The notes below the pieces were generated by a model. The model saw nothing but the letters and a program-made list of their open reading frames with translations, made no database searches and had not been told where the DNA came from. Source: Claveliimonas intestinigallinarum (GTDB lineage Bacteria > Bacillota > Clostridia > Lachnospirales > Lachnospiraceae). Taken from it: a stretch of DNA of 38,150 bases. The DNA is taken from positions 1-38,150 of the forward strand of contig DXED01000003.1 of assembly GCA_019115145.1 (NCBI GenBank). Direction: 5' to 3'. The position numbers were made by a program, and so were the translations under genes. This document shows positions 1-7,540 of this stretch, one piece after another. Position 1 is the stretch's first letter. Each line of letters starts with the position of its first letter.

Positions 1-230
1 GCCGGCACATACTGTGTAAGTACGGAATAGTTCTGCACGCCTGCCGGTACAGTATAATCACCACCCGCTACTACTTCGTCTCCATCCTTGAACTGGATAT
101 TCATGGTTACACTCTCCTCAGCCTGCACAACCGACGCCCGACCCGGAAGCACAGTTGACATGCTGGTAGCAGCCAAAGTCACGGCCAGCGCAGTCACAAG
201 ACATGCTTTTGCCAACTTTTTTCTATACAT
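1..230 (-). CDS. Secreted protein, N-terminal fragment (runs off the window)
   Basis: Only the first 76 codons are present; the rest lies beyond the left edge. The start ATG follows a strong AGGAGG-type ribosome-binding site at about 237-245. The N-terminus is a textbook signal peptide: basic MYRKKLAK, a hydrophobic stretch (residues 9-28) and a probable signal peptidase I site after VVQA (about residues 34-37). The visible mature part (NIQFKDGDEVVAGG..) is polar and beta-like, and I do not recognise a family. No lipobox cysteine is seen, so it is probably exported or wall-associated rather than a lipoprotein. It lies 46 bp downstream of a small frame-disrupted ORF with a poly-G tract, and the two may share a transcript. 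The function is unknown. Confidence 0.75.
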   Translation of the reverse strand, partial: MYRKKLAKACLVTALAVTLAATSMSTVLPGRASVVQAEESVTMNIQFKDGDEVVAGGDYTVPAGVQNYSVLTQYVP

Positions 231-276
231 TGTTCTCTCCTCCTACTTTCTTCCCCTACAGGAATGATACTTCTGT

Positions 277-439
277 CTAAATACTGAAACTGCCAAAAAC
301 CACAGCAATCAGAACAGCACCAACGAGAAGCACATACCATTTTTTGTCACAGCTCCCATATTTAAACAGTTCTATTTTACCCCCCCCCCCGTATATTATT
401 GTCAATACTTTCCAAATACTTATTTCTATATTTTTCCAT
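277..439 (-). other. Small ORF disrupted at an 11-nt poly-G tract (candidate phase-variable membrane peptide)
   Basis: On the minus strand an ATG at 439 opens 20 codons (MEKYRNKYLESIDNNIRGGG) and meets TAA (377-379) directly after eleven consecutive G (390-380). If the tract had 10 or 13 G, the frame would continue through KIELFKYGSCDKKW into a hydrophobic segment (WYVLLVGAVLIAVVFG) and stop at TAG 277-279. That gives a 53-residue protein with a C-terminal membrane helix. Twelve G also gives an early stop (TAG). There is no clear Shine-Dalgarno sequence before the ATG, which weakens the case for translation. It could be a slipped-strand switch, a decayed gene, or an assembly length error in the homopolymer. 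No homologue is recognised. Confidence 0.45.
374..405 (-). promoter_or_regulatory. Candidate promoter with poly-G inside the -35/-10 spacer
   Basis: Minus strand TTGACA (405-400) and TAAAAT (379-374) are separated by 20 nt, of which 11 are the poly-G run. The optimum for sigma-A promoters is about 17, so a tract of 8-9 G would give near-optimal spacing. It would serve the secreted-protein gene starting at 230 with a leader of about 140 nt. The same sequence lies inside the small ORF described at 277-439, so only one of the two roles may be real. Confidence 0.4.
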
Positions 440-522
440 ATTCAATTTTATTTCAGTGAGAATAATCTATAGAGTATCCAGCAGGCTCCATATTTTGTGA
501 AACCAAGAAAAAACAGCAACAA

Positions 523-550
523 AAAGACCAGTGGAAATCCACTGGTCTTT
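523..550 (-). terminator. Rho-independent terminator after tRNA-Pro
   Basis: A perfect 12-bp stem (523-534 with 539-550) and 4-nt loop start five bases after the tRNA 3' end, followed on the minus strand by a T-rich run. A-runs at the stem base also make it usable in the opposite direction. Confidence 0.85.
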
Positions 551-554
551 CAAG

Positions 555-629
555 TCGGGGTAACAGGATTCGAACCTGCGACCTCGCGGCCCCCAGCCGC
601 GCGCTCTAACCAAACTGAGCCATACCCCG
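555..629 (-). tRNA. tRNA-Pro (anticodon GGG)
   Basis: A complete cloverleaf can be drawn: acceptor CGGGGTA pairs with TACCCCG, a GCTC/GAGC D-stem, anticodon stem CGCGG/CCGCG enclosing the loop CTGGGGG with anticodon GGG, and T-arm GCAGG-TTCGAAT-CCTGT. The discriminator base is A. CCA is not encoded. A promoter lies immediately upstream and a strong terminator immediately downstream, so it is a single-gene transcription unit. Confidence 0.95.
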
Positions 630-641
630 GTCACAGATAGT

Positions 642-671
642 ATTATACTCGAAGTCTGTCGTATATTGCAA
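642..671 (-). promoter_or_regulatory. Promoter of tRNA-Pro
   Basis: TTGCAA (671-666) and TATAAT (647-642) on the minus strand, spaced 18 nt, with the predicted start a few bases before the tRNA. The rest of 672-826 is AT-rich and holds only a weak extended -10 (TGCTAAAAT, 783-791) for dapB. Confidence 0.8.
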
Positions 672-826
672 GTGTTTTTTTAATAAATCGTAAAATTCAT
701 AATATTTTTTTATTTTCGCCCTTATTGCGCCAACAAATCTGCCTGTATTCTACAATTATTATTTCCCGTTTTCAGACAAATATGCTAAAATACCTATAAA
801 ATCTTATGCGAAAGGAGTCCCTGATT

Positions 827-1627
827 ATGAAATTAATTGTAACAGGCCCCAGGGGAAAAATGGGCCGGCTCATCACGCAGGTCGCCGCGGAGCGTTCTGA
901 CATCCAGCTGATCGCCGGAGTGGGGCCGGCAGGAAGAGATTACATCGGAAAGGATCTGGGCGATGTGGCCATGACAGGGCGCCGGCTCGGGGTACCCGTA
1001 GTGGATGATCTGGAGGCTGTCATAGATGACTGCGATGTGATCATCGATTTTTCCACAAAGGAGACCGGGCTGGAGGTGCTGGAAAGCGCTGTGAAGCACA
1101 AGAAAGCGCTCGTGTGCGGCACTACCGGATTTTCACCGGAGGAGATGGCCAAATTCAGGGAGGCCTCTTCCTCCATTCCCATGCTCTACGCAGCCAACAC
1201 CTCCAAGCTGGTAAATATCATGAACAAGCTTCTGGAGATCGTGACCACAGCGGTGGGGGACGAGGCGGACATAGAGATCCTGGAGATGCATGACCAGTGG
1301 AAGAAAGACGCCCCCAGCGGCACATCCAAAGAGATGGGCGAGATCATGGCCCACGCCATGGGTAAGGAGCTGGACGACATCGCCGTCTACGGCCGCCACG
1401 GCGTATCTCCCCGCGAAAAGGGTACCATTGGCTACCACTCGCTTCGGGCCGGCAACATTCCCAGCAGCCACACCGTGTACTTCGGCTTCATGGGGGAGAG
1501 GCTGGAGATCACCCATCACTCCTACAACTGGGAGTGCTTCGCCAGGGGAGCTGTGGACTGCGGACTGTACCTGACGGACAAGGAGCCCGGCTGGTACACC
1601 ATCAAGGATGTGCTCCACCTGTCCTGA
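827..1627 (+). CDS. dapB: 4-hydroxy-tetrahydrodipicolinate reductase
   Basis: Cytosolic enzyme of the diaminopimelate/lysine pathway that reduces the DapA product with NAD(P)H. The 266-residue length fits the family. The N-terminal Rossmann motif GPRGKMGR (about residues 7-14), the DFST segment, the GTTGFS motif and the substrate-binding loop KKDAPSGTS are all present. The family's usual HH pair reads MHDQW here, a common variant. I chose ATG 827 because AAGGAG (812-817) sits nine bases ahead; an in-frame ATG at 806 lacks a ribosome-binding site. It stands alone, with a strong terminator downstream and dtd convergent. Confidence 0.95.
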   Translation: MKLIVTGPRGKMGRLITQVAAERSDIQLIAGVGPAGRDYIGKDLGDVAMTGRRLGVPVVDDLEAVIDDCDVIIDFSTKETGLEVLESAVKHKKALVCGTTGFSPEEMAKFREASSSIPMLYAANTSKLVNIMNKLLEIVTTAVGDEADIEILEMHDQWKKDAPSGTSKEMGEIMAHAMGKELDDIAVYGRHGVSPREKGTIGYHSLRAGNIPSSHTVYFGFMGERLEITHHSYNWECFARGAVDCGLYLTDKEPGWYTIKDVLHLS

Positions 1628-1632
1628 CCAGG

Positions 1633-1686
1633 AAAAGGGAGCGGCCGCGTCAATCCTTTTCGGATGACTGCGGCCGCTCCTTCTTT
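1633..1686 (+). terminator. Terminator after dapB
   Basis: GGGAGCGGCCGC (1637-1648) pairs with GCGGCCGCTCC (1670-1680) around a 21-nt loop and is followed by TTCTTT. It lies between convergent dapB and dtd; the A-run at 1633-1636 could also help terminate dtd. Confidence 0.8.
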
Positions 1687-1716
1687 GTGCCTCTTATCGC
1701 TCATTTACCGCTACAG

Positions 1717-2163
1717 TTACAGTGTGTCAGAGTCCAGGATAATAGTGAAGGGGCCGTCATTTGTGAGGCTCACCTTCATATCTGCCCCGAACTGCCCCCG
1801 CTCTACTGTGGGCACTGTCTCCTGGCATTTTTCAATAATGTACTCGTACATCTCCTCCGCCATGGACGGATCGCCCGCCTCGATAAAGCTGGGGCGGTTT
1901 CCCTTTTTGCAGTTGGCATACAGGGTAAACTGGGAGATGAGAAGAAGGCTCCCGCCTACCGTGTCCAGTGACAGATTGGTCTTTCCGTTCTCATCCTCAA
2001 AAATGCGAAGGCCGAGCATTTTCTTTACCATCTTATCCGCGATCTCCTCTGTATCGCTGTCAGACACGCCGATCAGCACCATAAAGCCTCTGCCGATTTC
2101 TCCGATCGTCTGACCGTCTACCTTTACGTCCGCATTTGTGACCCGCTGTATTACAAAACGCAT
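1717..2163 (-). CDS. dtd: D-aminoacyl-tRNA deacylase
   Basis: Removes D-amino acids (and glycine mischarged on tRNA-Ala) from tRNA, a translation quality-control step in the cytosol. The 148-residue length matches Dtd exactly. The two diagnostic motifs are visible: SQFTLYA (about residues 77-83) and NDGPFT near the C-terminus (the NxGPxT cross-subunit motif). The start MRFVIQRV is typical and follows AAAGGAGG with good spacing. It is probably transcribed with the upstream carD-like gene, with 64 bp between them. In other Firmicutes dtd often follows relA; that is not the case here. Confidence 0.95.
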   Translation of the reverse strand: MRFVIQRVTNADVKVDGQTIGEIGRGFMVLIGVSDSDTEEIADKMVKKMLGLRIFEDENGKTNLSLDTVGGSLLLISQFTLYANCKKGNRPSFIEAGDPSMAEEMYEYIIEKCQETVPTVERGQFGADMKVSLTNDGPFTIILDSDTL

Positions 2164-2227
2164 ACTGTTTCCTCCTTTTCGCTATCTTCTATCATCCACG
2201 AAGAGGAGGGAAATGTCAATACTCTCT

Positions 2228-2734
2228 TTATTTGTGTTTCTCTCTCTTCTTTCGTATATAGGACTCAACCTCGTTTTTTTCAATCCCCAGCGAAACAGCG
2301 AGCTCACCGAAAAGGTTTTCCTGGGCCGCGTGCAGGCAGCGTTCATCACCTGCGGTCACTTTTTTCCCCTGGGCCAGTCTCTTTTCCCTGCGGACATTGA
2401 TCGTCTTGATCACCCGCACCCACTGCCTCGTGTCGCAGGTTCTCAGCGCCTTTTTTAAGGTTTCTTCTCTCTGCCGTTCATTATCGATAGGGATCATATC
2501 CATCCCGTCAATCTCGCCAATGAGCTGCTCCGCTTCCTGCCTGGAGATCACATACCGCATAATGATCTTCTCACTGTCTGCCGGCACGTAGATCACGCCT
2601 CCTTTTGAGTACAGAGGTGACAGTGTATAGTAATCCTTTCCGGCGGACGCTTCCTCCAGGCGGATCGGACCTATACTCTCCACTCTGCACACGCCGTGCT
2701 GCCCGCAGACAATATACGCTCCTGTCTCAAACAT
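2228..2734 (-). CDS. CarD family transcriptional regulator
   Basis: The N-terminal half (MFETGAYIVCGQHGVCRVESIG..) is the CarD/CdnL RNA-polymerase-interacting domain shared with the transcription-repair coupling factor. The C-terminal half (REETLKKALRTCDTRQWVRVIKTI..) is the helical DNA-binding part. Members bind the RNAP beta subunit and stabilise open complexes. At 168 residues it is the normal size. I place the start at ATG 2734, seven bases from AGGAG; ATG 2740 lies only one base from that site. It is isolated upstream by the EamA terminator. Specific targets cannot be deduced. Confidence 0.9.
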   Translation of the reverse strand: MFETGAYIVCGQHGVCRVESIGPIRLEEASAGKDYYTLSPLYSKGGVIYVPADSEKIIMRYVISRQEAEQLIGEIDGMDMIPIDNERQREETLKKALRTCDTRQWVRVIKTINVRREKRLAQGKKVTAGDERCLHAAQENLFGELAVSLGIEKNEVESYIRKKREKHK

Positions 2735-2787
2735 TCCCATTCTCCTTTCTTTCATATTAAATAGTATTCCCAAAAATACCGTTACAT

Positions 2788-2825
2788 AAAAATCCGCCTA
2801 TCCACAGATGTGGTAGACGGATTTT
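2788..2825 (-). terminator. Terminator after the EamA transporter gene
   Basis: A long hairpin with one mismatch (AAAATCCGTCTACCACA pairs across a two-base loop with its complement) is followed on the minus strand by T residues. Confidence 0.75.
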
Positions 2826-2915
2826 CATCTCTGTCTTTATTCTATTTTATCAGACAAATCATTTTTGCGTAAGGCTTTTCCAGAAAATATTTTATTTTCA
2901 GCATTTTTGCGAGCA

Positions 2916-3815
2916 TTACAGCGTCGATGGTTGTCTATTTTTACCCATTTTTTCCGGAAGCTGCGCCAGTATGATCGCCGCAAACATCAGGACACATCCC
3001 AGCCCCTCCCTCACGGACAGACGCTCTCCCAGGATCACCCAGCCGGCCAGCACAGAAATGCAGGACTCCAGGCTCAGGATCAGCGAGGCCACAGTGGGAT
3101 TCATATTCTTCTGTCCAATGATCTGCAGGGTATAGGCCACACCGCAGGACAGAACACCCGCATACAGGAGCGGGCCCCAGCTGCGCAGGGCTCCCTCCAC
3201 TGTAGTGGTCTCAAAGGCAGCCATGGGAAACATGGACAGGATGCCTGCCACAAAGAACTGGATGCAGGACATTTTCACTCCATCTGTTCTGGGCGCGAAA
3301 TAGTCGATAATCAGGATATGAACAGCGAACAGCAGGGAGCCTATGAACACATAGATGTCGCCCCTCCCCACACTGAAGGACTCTGTGATACACAGAAAGT
3401 AAAGTCCCGCAAGGGCCATTGCCACCGCCAGCCACACCTTCCATCCGGTCTTCTTCCCCAGAAACATGCCGAGCACCGGCACCAGGACGATGTAGAAGGC
3501 GGTCACAAACCCTGCCTTCCCCGCCGTGGTGTACTGGATGCCGATCTGCTGCATACTGCTGGCCGCGAACAGGGCCAATCCGCAGCAGAGTCCTCCCGCA
3601 ATCAGGGTCTTTGTGCTCCCCTCTTCCCCGGCTGTCCTTTTGTTGATCTTCCCCAGGATATAGATGCAGGGGAGAAGCGCCACGCCGCCGATGAGGGATC
3701 GGATGCCGTTAAACCCGAAGGGGCCCAGGTAGTCCATTCCCACGCTCTGGGCGACAAAGGCGGTTCCCCAGATAAACGCTGTCAGAAACAGCATACACGC
3801 GTTTTTTCTCCTCAT
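2916..3815 (-). CDS. EamA/DMT family permease
   Basis: A drug/metabolite transporter superfamily membrane protein of 299 residues with about ten hydrophobic helices arranged as two EamA repeats. The first begins at ACMLFLTAFIWGTAFVAQ, with the characteristic WG near its end; the second at YVFIGSLLFAVHILIIDYF. The ending SLESCISVLAGWVILGERLSVREGLGC.. is the typical E-x-W/GE segment of the family. Substrates range from amino acids to cofactors and cannot be assigned. The start ATG 3815 has AAGGAG seven bases away; an upstream in-frame ATG (3875) lacks a site. It is a single-gene unit with its own terminator. Confidence 0.9.
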   Translation of the reverse strand: MRRKNACMLFLTAFIWGTAFVAQSVGMDYLGPFGFNGIRSLIGGVALLPCIYILGKINKRTAGEEGSTKTLIAGGLCCGLALFAASSMQQIGIQYTTAGKAGFVTAFYIVLVPVLGMFLGKKTGWKVWLAVAMALAGLYFLCITESFSVGRGDIYVFIGSLLFAVHILIIDYFAPRTDGVKMSCIQFFVAGILSMFPMAAFETTTVEGALRSWGPLLYAGVLSCGVAYTLQIIGQKNMNPTVASLILSLESCISVLAGWVILGERLSVREGLGCVLMFAAIILAQLPEKMGKNRQPSTL

Positions 3816-3984
3816 ATATTCTCCTTCATTCCTCTGTCTGAGTTTTCTTCTGTCTGATTTTTCTGTATACAACAACTTGTTCAGTATAACATATTCATGA
3901 TTTTTTTGAAATGGTGTATACTAAAGAAAATGCGGGGCCTAAAACGCAAGATCCCTTGCAGCGGCAGAGAATCAGGAGGAGCCT

Positions 3985-4638
3985 ATGTGGAAGTTCAGAC
4001 GTTTTTTCTTAATATCGGGTATCCTGATGCTGGCGTCGGAGCTGTGGAAGCAGTACACCCTGACCTTCCTGATCGGCGGCGTCAGCTACAACTGGTGGTA
4101 TTTTCCCTTCCAGCTCTGCAGCATCCCCATGTACGTCTGCCTGCTCCTGCCCTGGGCCCGTAGCCGGCGCCTCCGTCAGATCCTCACCGCCTTTCTCGTG
4201 GATTTCGGCATGCTGGGCGGCGTCTTTGCCTTCTTTGACACCAGCGGCATGCACTATGGGTATCTTCCCCTCACCATCCACTCCTTTGCCTGGCATATCT
4301 TTCTCATCCTGCTGGGCATTGCCGCAGCTCTCTCAGACCGCCTGGCCGCCGGGTGGAAAAATTATGCCGGGAGCGCCTGCCTCTATCTCGCCTGCTGCCT
4401 GGTCGCCACAGGGATCAATCTGCTTTGCGACCAATATGGCACCATCAATATGTTCTACATCAACCCGGACTATCCCATGACCCAGAAGGTGTTCTCGGAG
4501 ATCGCCGCCGTCCTGGGAGACACTGCGGGTATCTTCATCTATATCGGCGTCACTGTCGCAGGCGCAGCTGTCTTTCATCTGGGCTGGCGAAGCTTTGTTC
4601 TAAAATCTATAGAAAATCCCAATCATTCTGTCTTATAG
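3985..4638 (+). CDS. YwaF-like (TIGR02206-type) integral membrane protein
   Basis: 217 residues with about six membrane helices and short loops. The N-terminal pattern SELWKQYTLTF, the YNWWYFPFQLCSIPMY segment and the later HSFAWHIFLI stretch resemble the YwaF family of uncharacterised membrane proteins. Assignment is from remembered motifs, not a search. A strong AGGAGGAG lies six bases before ATG. The upstream 3876-3984 gap shows no other gene, and the gene is followed by a new promoter at 4671, so it is probably monocistronic. Function unknown. Confidence 0.65.
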   Translation: MWKFRRFFLISGILMLASELWKQYTLTFLIGGVSYNWWYFPFQLCSIPMYVCLLLPWARSRRLRQILTAFLVDFGMLGGVFAFFDTSGMHYGYLPLTIHSFAWHIFLILLGIAAALSDRLAAGWKNYAGSACLYLACCLVATGINLLCDQYGTINMFYINPDYPMTQKVFSEIAAVLGDTAGIFIYIGVTVAGAAVFHLGWRSFVLKSIENPNHSVL

Positions 4639-4670
4639 ATATTATAAATATAATTATAGATGTCATCAAT

Positions 4671-4699
4671 TTGACCACAAAACCACCTGGACGTACAAT
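4671..4699 (+). promoter_or_regulatory. Promoter of the ABC importer / PsuG-like operon
   Basis: TTGACC (4671-4676), 17-nt spacer, TACAAT (4694-4699), giving a leader of about 28 nt before the ATPase start. No obvious operator palindrome is seen. Confidence 0.75.
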
Positions 4700-4733
4700 A
4701 GATTTAGACCGAAATCAAATCAGGAGACTTGCT

Positions 4734-5489
4734 ATGGAAACTGAAACTCCCCTTTTAATCATAAACAACATCTATAAATCCTTTGGGCATGTGCAGGCCT
4801 TGAGAGGAGCCTCCTTTTCTGCCCCCAGGGGCAAGGTGACTGCTATTGTGGGGGATAATGGCTCTGGCAAGAGTACCCTTGCCAAAATCATTTCCGGCTG
4901 CCTGAAGCCCGACTCCGGGGAGATTACCATCAATGGCAGAACCTATACTTCTCTCACGAACCATCAGGCTATATGTGAAGGAAATATCGCGACTGTCTAT
5001 CAGGATCTGGCACTGGACAATCTGAAGAATGCCTATGAAAACATTTTTCTCGGAAGAGAGGATATTCATTTTGGCGTTTTTCTCAACAGAAAAAAAATGA
5101 GGGAAAAAGCTGCCGCACTTTTCCAGGCTCTGGCAATTGACATTCCGGACATGGAGCTCCCTGTGGGCAGTATGTCCGGTGGACAGCGGCAGGCTATCGC
5201 CATCGCAAGAGCCATTGACATGGACAGGCAGATTTTGATTTTTGATGAGCCTACTTCTGCTATGGGTATGAAGGAGACTCAGCATACCATGGATCTCTTT
5301 CAAAGATTAAAGGATGAGGGGAGAACCATTCTTCTCATCAGCCATAATCTGTTTCAGGTATTTGATATTGCGGACCGCATCGCAGTTCTGGATAAAGGAT
5401 GTTTTGTAGACACATTTTCCACAGCCGAAAGCAGCCCCCAAAAGCTGCATGATCGGATTGTAAAGGAAGAAATGGAGCTTGAGCAATGA
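4734..5489 (+). CDS. Sugar-type ABC importer ATPase (single nucleotide-binding domain)
   Basis: Energises import through the adjacent RbsC-like permease. Walker A GDNGSGKST, Q-loop region YQDLALDNL, signature MSGGQRQAIAIARA, Walker B ILIFDEPTSAMG and H-loop LISHN are in order and intact. The signature and DEPTSAMG follow the carbohydrate-uptake (RbsA/XylG/FrcA) subfamily. It has only one ABC domain (251 residues) rather than the tandem about 500-residue arrangement of RbsA, so it presumably works as a homodimer. Start ATG 4734 follows CAGGAGA. The stop overlaps the permease start in ATGA, which implies translational coupling. Confidence 0.92.
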   Translation: METETPLLIINNIYKSFGHVQALRGASFSAPRGKVTAIVGDNGSGKSTLAKIISGCLKPDSGEITINGRTYTSLTNHQAICEGNIATVYQDLALDNLKNAYENIFLGREDIHFGVFLNRKKMREKAAALFQALAIDIPDMELPVGSMSGGQRQAIAIARAIDMDRQILIFDEPTSAMGMKETQHTMDLFQRLKDEGRTILLISHNLFQVFDIADRIAVLDKGCFVDTFSTAESSPQKLHDRIVKEEMELEQ

Positions 5490-6451
5490 CAAAATATATT
5501 GAGAAAAACAGTCAGCAGCTATTTCTTTTGATCGTAATTGTTATAATAGGTGGGTTTCTGACCATAAAAAGCGAATACTTTCTAACTCCTTCAAATCTGA
5601 TCAATATTGCAGACTCCTGTGGCTACCGTCTCATCATGGCCGTAGGGATGACCTTTATCATGGCGTCCGGCGTCATGGATCTGTCAGCTGGCTCCACTGT
5701 CTCACTTGCAGGTGTCATCACCGCTTGGATGCTCCATGCAGGGGCAGGAATTCCCCTGTCTGTAGCGGCCGGACTGCTGACCGGAATAGCTGCAGGCGTT
5801 CTAAACGGGCTGCTCATCCACTACACAAAAATTAGTTTCTTTATCATCACACTGGCTATGAGCGGTATGCTTCGCGGCATTTCACTGATTATTACAGGCG
5901 GCCGTCCTATCACACGGTTTGGAGCGGCCTTTATGACAATCGGAACAGGCAGACTGGCAGGAATTCAGATCTCTGTGTGGATCGCAGTCATCCTGACACT
6001 GGCAGCCGCTGTTGTCCTGAACTGTACAAGATGGGGCAGCTATATCAGAACGCTCGGGAGTAATCCGGAGGCTCTTCAAAAATGCGGTATAGGCATAGCT
6101 GGATACCGCATTTCCGTACAGGCTGTCATGGGACTGGCAGCGGCTATTACAGCTGTCATCATCACGGCCAGACTTAATTCTGCCGAGCCCAATGCAGGTA
6201 TGGATATGGAGCTGGATGCCATCACTGCTGTTGCGATGGGCGGCACGCCTATCACAGGAGGGAAATCCCGCATCAGCGGCACTATGCTGGCCGTTATCAT
6301 TCTGGGCATCATTCGAAACGGTCTTACACTTATGAGCATTTCCTCAGATTACCAGCAGTGGATCACCGGATTTTTATTGCTGGTCTCTGTCCTCGTATCA
6401 GGGATCAGGATTAAAAATACAAAACAAAAATACACAAGAAAAGGAGAATGA
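5486..6451 (+). CDS. Ribose-type ABC transporter permease (RbsC family)
   Basis: 321 residues with eight to ten hydrophobic helices. The family hallmarks are visible: SCGYRLIMAVGMTFIMASGVMDLSAGS near the first third, LNGLLI, and AVAMGGTPITGGKSRISGT in the last third, the cytoplasmic loop that contacts the ATPase. It is the membrane channel of the importer encoded by its two neighbours. The start overlaps the ATPase stop by four bases, and three bases separate its stop from the binding-protein gene. Confidence 0.93.
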   Translation: MTKYIEKNSQQLFLLIVIVIIGGFLTIKSEYFLTPSNLINIADSCGYRLIMAVGMTFIMASGVMDLSAGSTVSLAGVITAWMLHAGAGIPLSVAAGLLTGIAAGVLNGLLIHYTKISFFIITLAMSGMLRGISLIITGGRPITRFGAAFMTIGTGRLAGIQISVWIAVILTLAAAVVLNCTRWGSYIRTLGSNPEALQKCGIGIAGYRISVQAVMGLAAAITAVIITARLNSAEPNAGMDMELDAITAVAMGGTPITGGKSRISGTMLAVIILGIIRNGLTLMSISSDYQQWITGFLLLVSVLVSGIRIKNTKQKYTRKGE

Positions 6452-6454
6452 CTA

Positions 6455-7537
6455 ATGAAAAAACTACTTAGTATCTTATTGGCAGCAGTGCTGGCCATGT
6501 CTCTGCTTGTCGGATGCTCCGGCACAGACAGCAGCACAGAGGACACAGATAAGGCGCAGACCACCGAGACGGAAGAAACTTCCTCCAGCGTCGTGGATCA
6601 GATGCTGGCCGATGTAGAGGCCGAGATGGACAGTCAGCTCGGAGAAGTTCCGGAAAAAAGCGCCGGTGAAAAAGTTGGTATTCTGATCAGCTCTACTTCC
6701 AATGAATTCTGGGCCACTATGAAGACACGCTACGAAGAAGCTGCCGCAGACGCAGATCTTGACATAGAAGTATACGAGGCTTCTGCCGAAGATGACGCCG
6801 AGGGTCAGCTGGACGCACTAAATACTATGGTGTCCATGGATTTCGACGTGATCATCCTCTCCCCCATCAACGGCACTAATCTGATCCCCGGCATCGTGGC
6901 CGCCAATGAGAAGGGTATCAAAGTCATCAACCTTGGTCCCGGCGTAGATGAGGCGGCTCTGGAGGAGGCCGGCGGGCATCTGGATGCCAAGATCACTGTC
7001 AATTTTGAGGATCAGGGAAAAATGGTAGCGGAAGATATCGTGAAAAGGCTTGACGGCAAAGGCCAGGTAGCCATTCTGGAGGGCATGGCAGGCGCTGCAC
7101 AGAGTGAGGGACGTGTCAAAGGCGCTGAGGATGTATTTGCACAGAACGACGGCATAGAGGTAGTGGCGAGCCAGGATTGCAACTGGGATACAGATACAGC
7201 CTACGAGGCAACCCGCGACATTATGACAGCCAATCCGGATGTAAAGGCAATCTTTGCCTGCAATGACAATCTTGCTCTGGCAGCCGTACAGGCTCTGACA
7301 GAGCTGGGCAACAGCGATGTACTGGTATACGGCGTGGACTACACCTCAGACGCGAAAGCCGCTATCGAGGATGGCACTATGATGGGCTCCATGACCTATT
7401 CAAGCGCCATCTACACGAAAGCTGCTATCTCCATGGCTATGAACCTGGCACAGGGCGGCAGCTATGACAAGCCCCTGTATCTTCCTCTGACACTGGTGAC
7501 ACAGGACAATGTGGCAGACATGGACGGATGGAAATAA
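6455..7537 (+). CDS. Substrate-binding lipoprotein of the ABC importer
   Basis: A 360-residue lipoprotein of the ribose-binding-protein type (PBP type 1, Peripla_BP_4-like). The signal peptide ends in lipobox LLVGC (Cys about residue 22), followed by an acidic Ser/Thr linker. The mature fold begins KVGILISSTSNEFWATMK. Typical strand and hinge motifs follow: DVIILSPIN, AILEGMAGAAQSEGRVKG, and AIFACNDNLALAAVQAL. RBP homologues usually bind sugars or nucleosides. Given the PsuG homologue next door a nucleoside-like ligand is plausible, but that is inference. AAGGAG seven bases before ATG supports the start. Confidence 0.92.
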   Translation: MKKLLSILLAAVLAMSLLVGCSGTDSSTEDTDKAQTTETEETSSSVVDQMLADVEAEMDSQLGEVPEKSAGEKVGILISSTSNEFWATMKTRYEEAAADADLDIEVYEASAEDDAEGQLDALNTMVSMDFDVIILSPINGTNLIPGIVAANEKGIKVINLGPGVDEAALEEAGGHLDAKITVNFEDQGKMVAEDIVKRLDGKGQVAILEGMAGAAQSEGRVKGAEDVFAQNDGIEVVASQDCNWDTDTAYEATRDIMTANPDVKAIFACNDNLALAAVQALTELGNSDVLVYGVDYTSDAKAAIEDGTMMGSMTYSSAIYTKAAISMAMNLAQGGSYDKPLYLPLTLVTQDNVADMDGWK

Positions 7538-7540
7538 ACC

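Noticed and set aside
2788..2825. Long hairpin as a regulatory RNA of carD
   Set aside because: Its position after the EamA stop and the T-rich tail on that strand are explained by a terminator.
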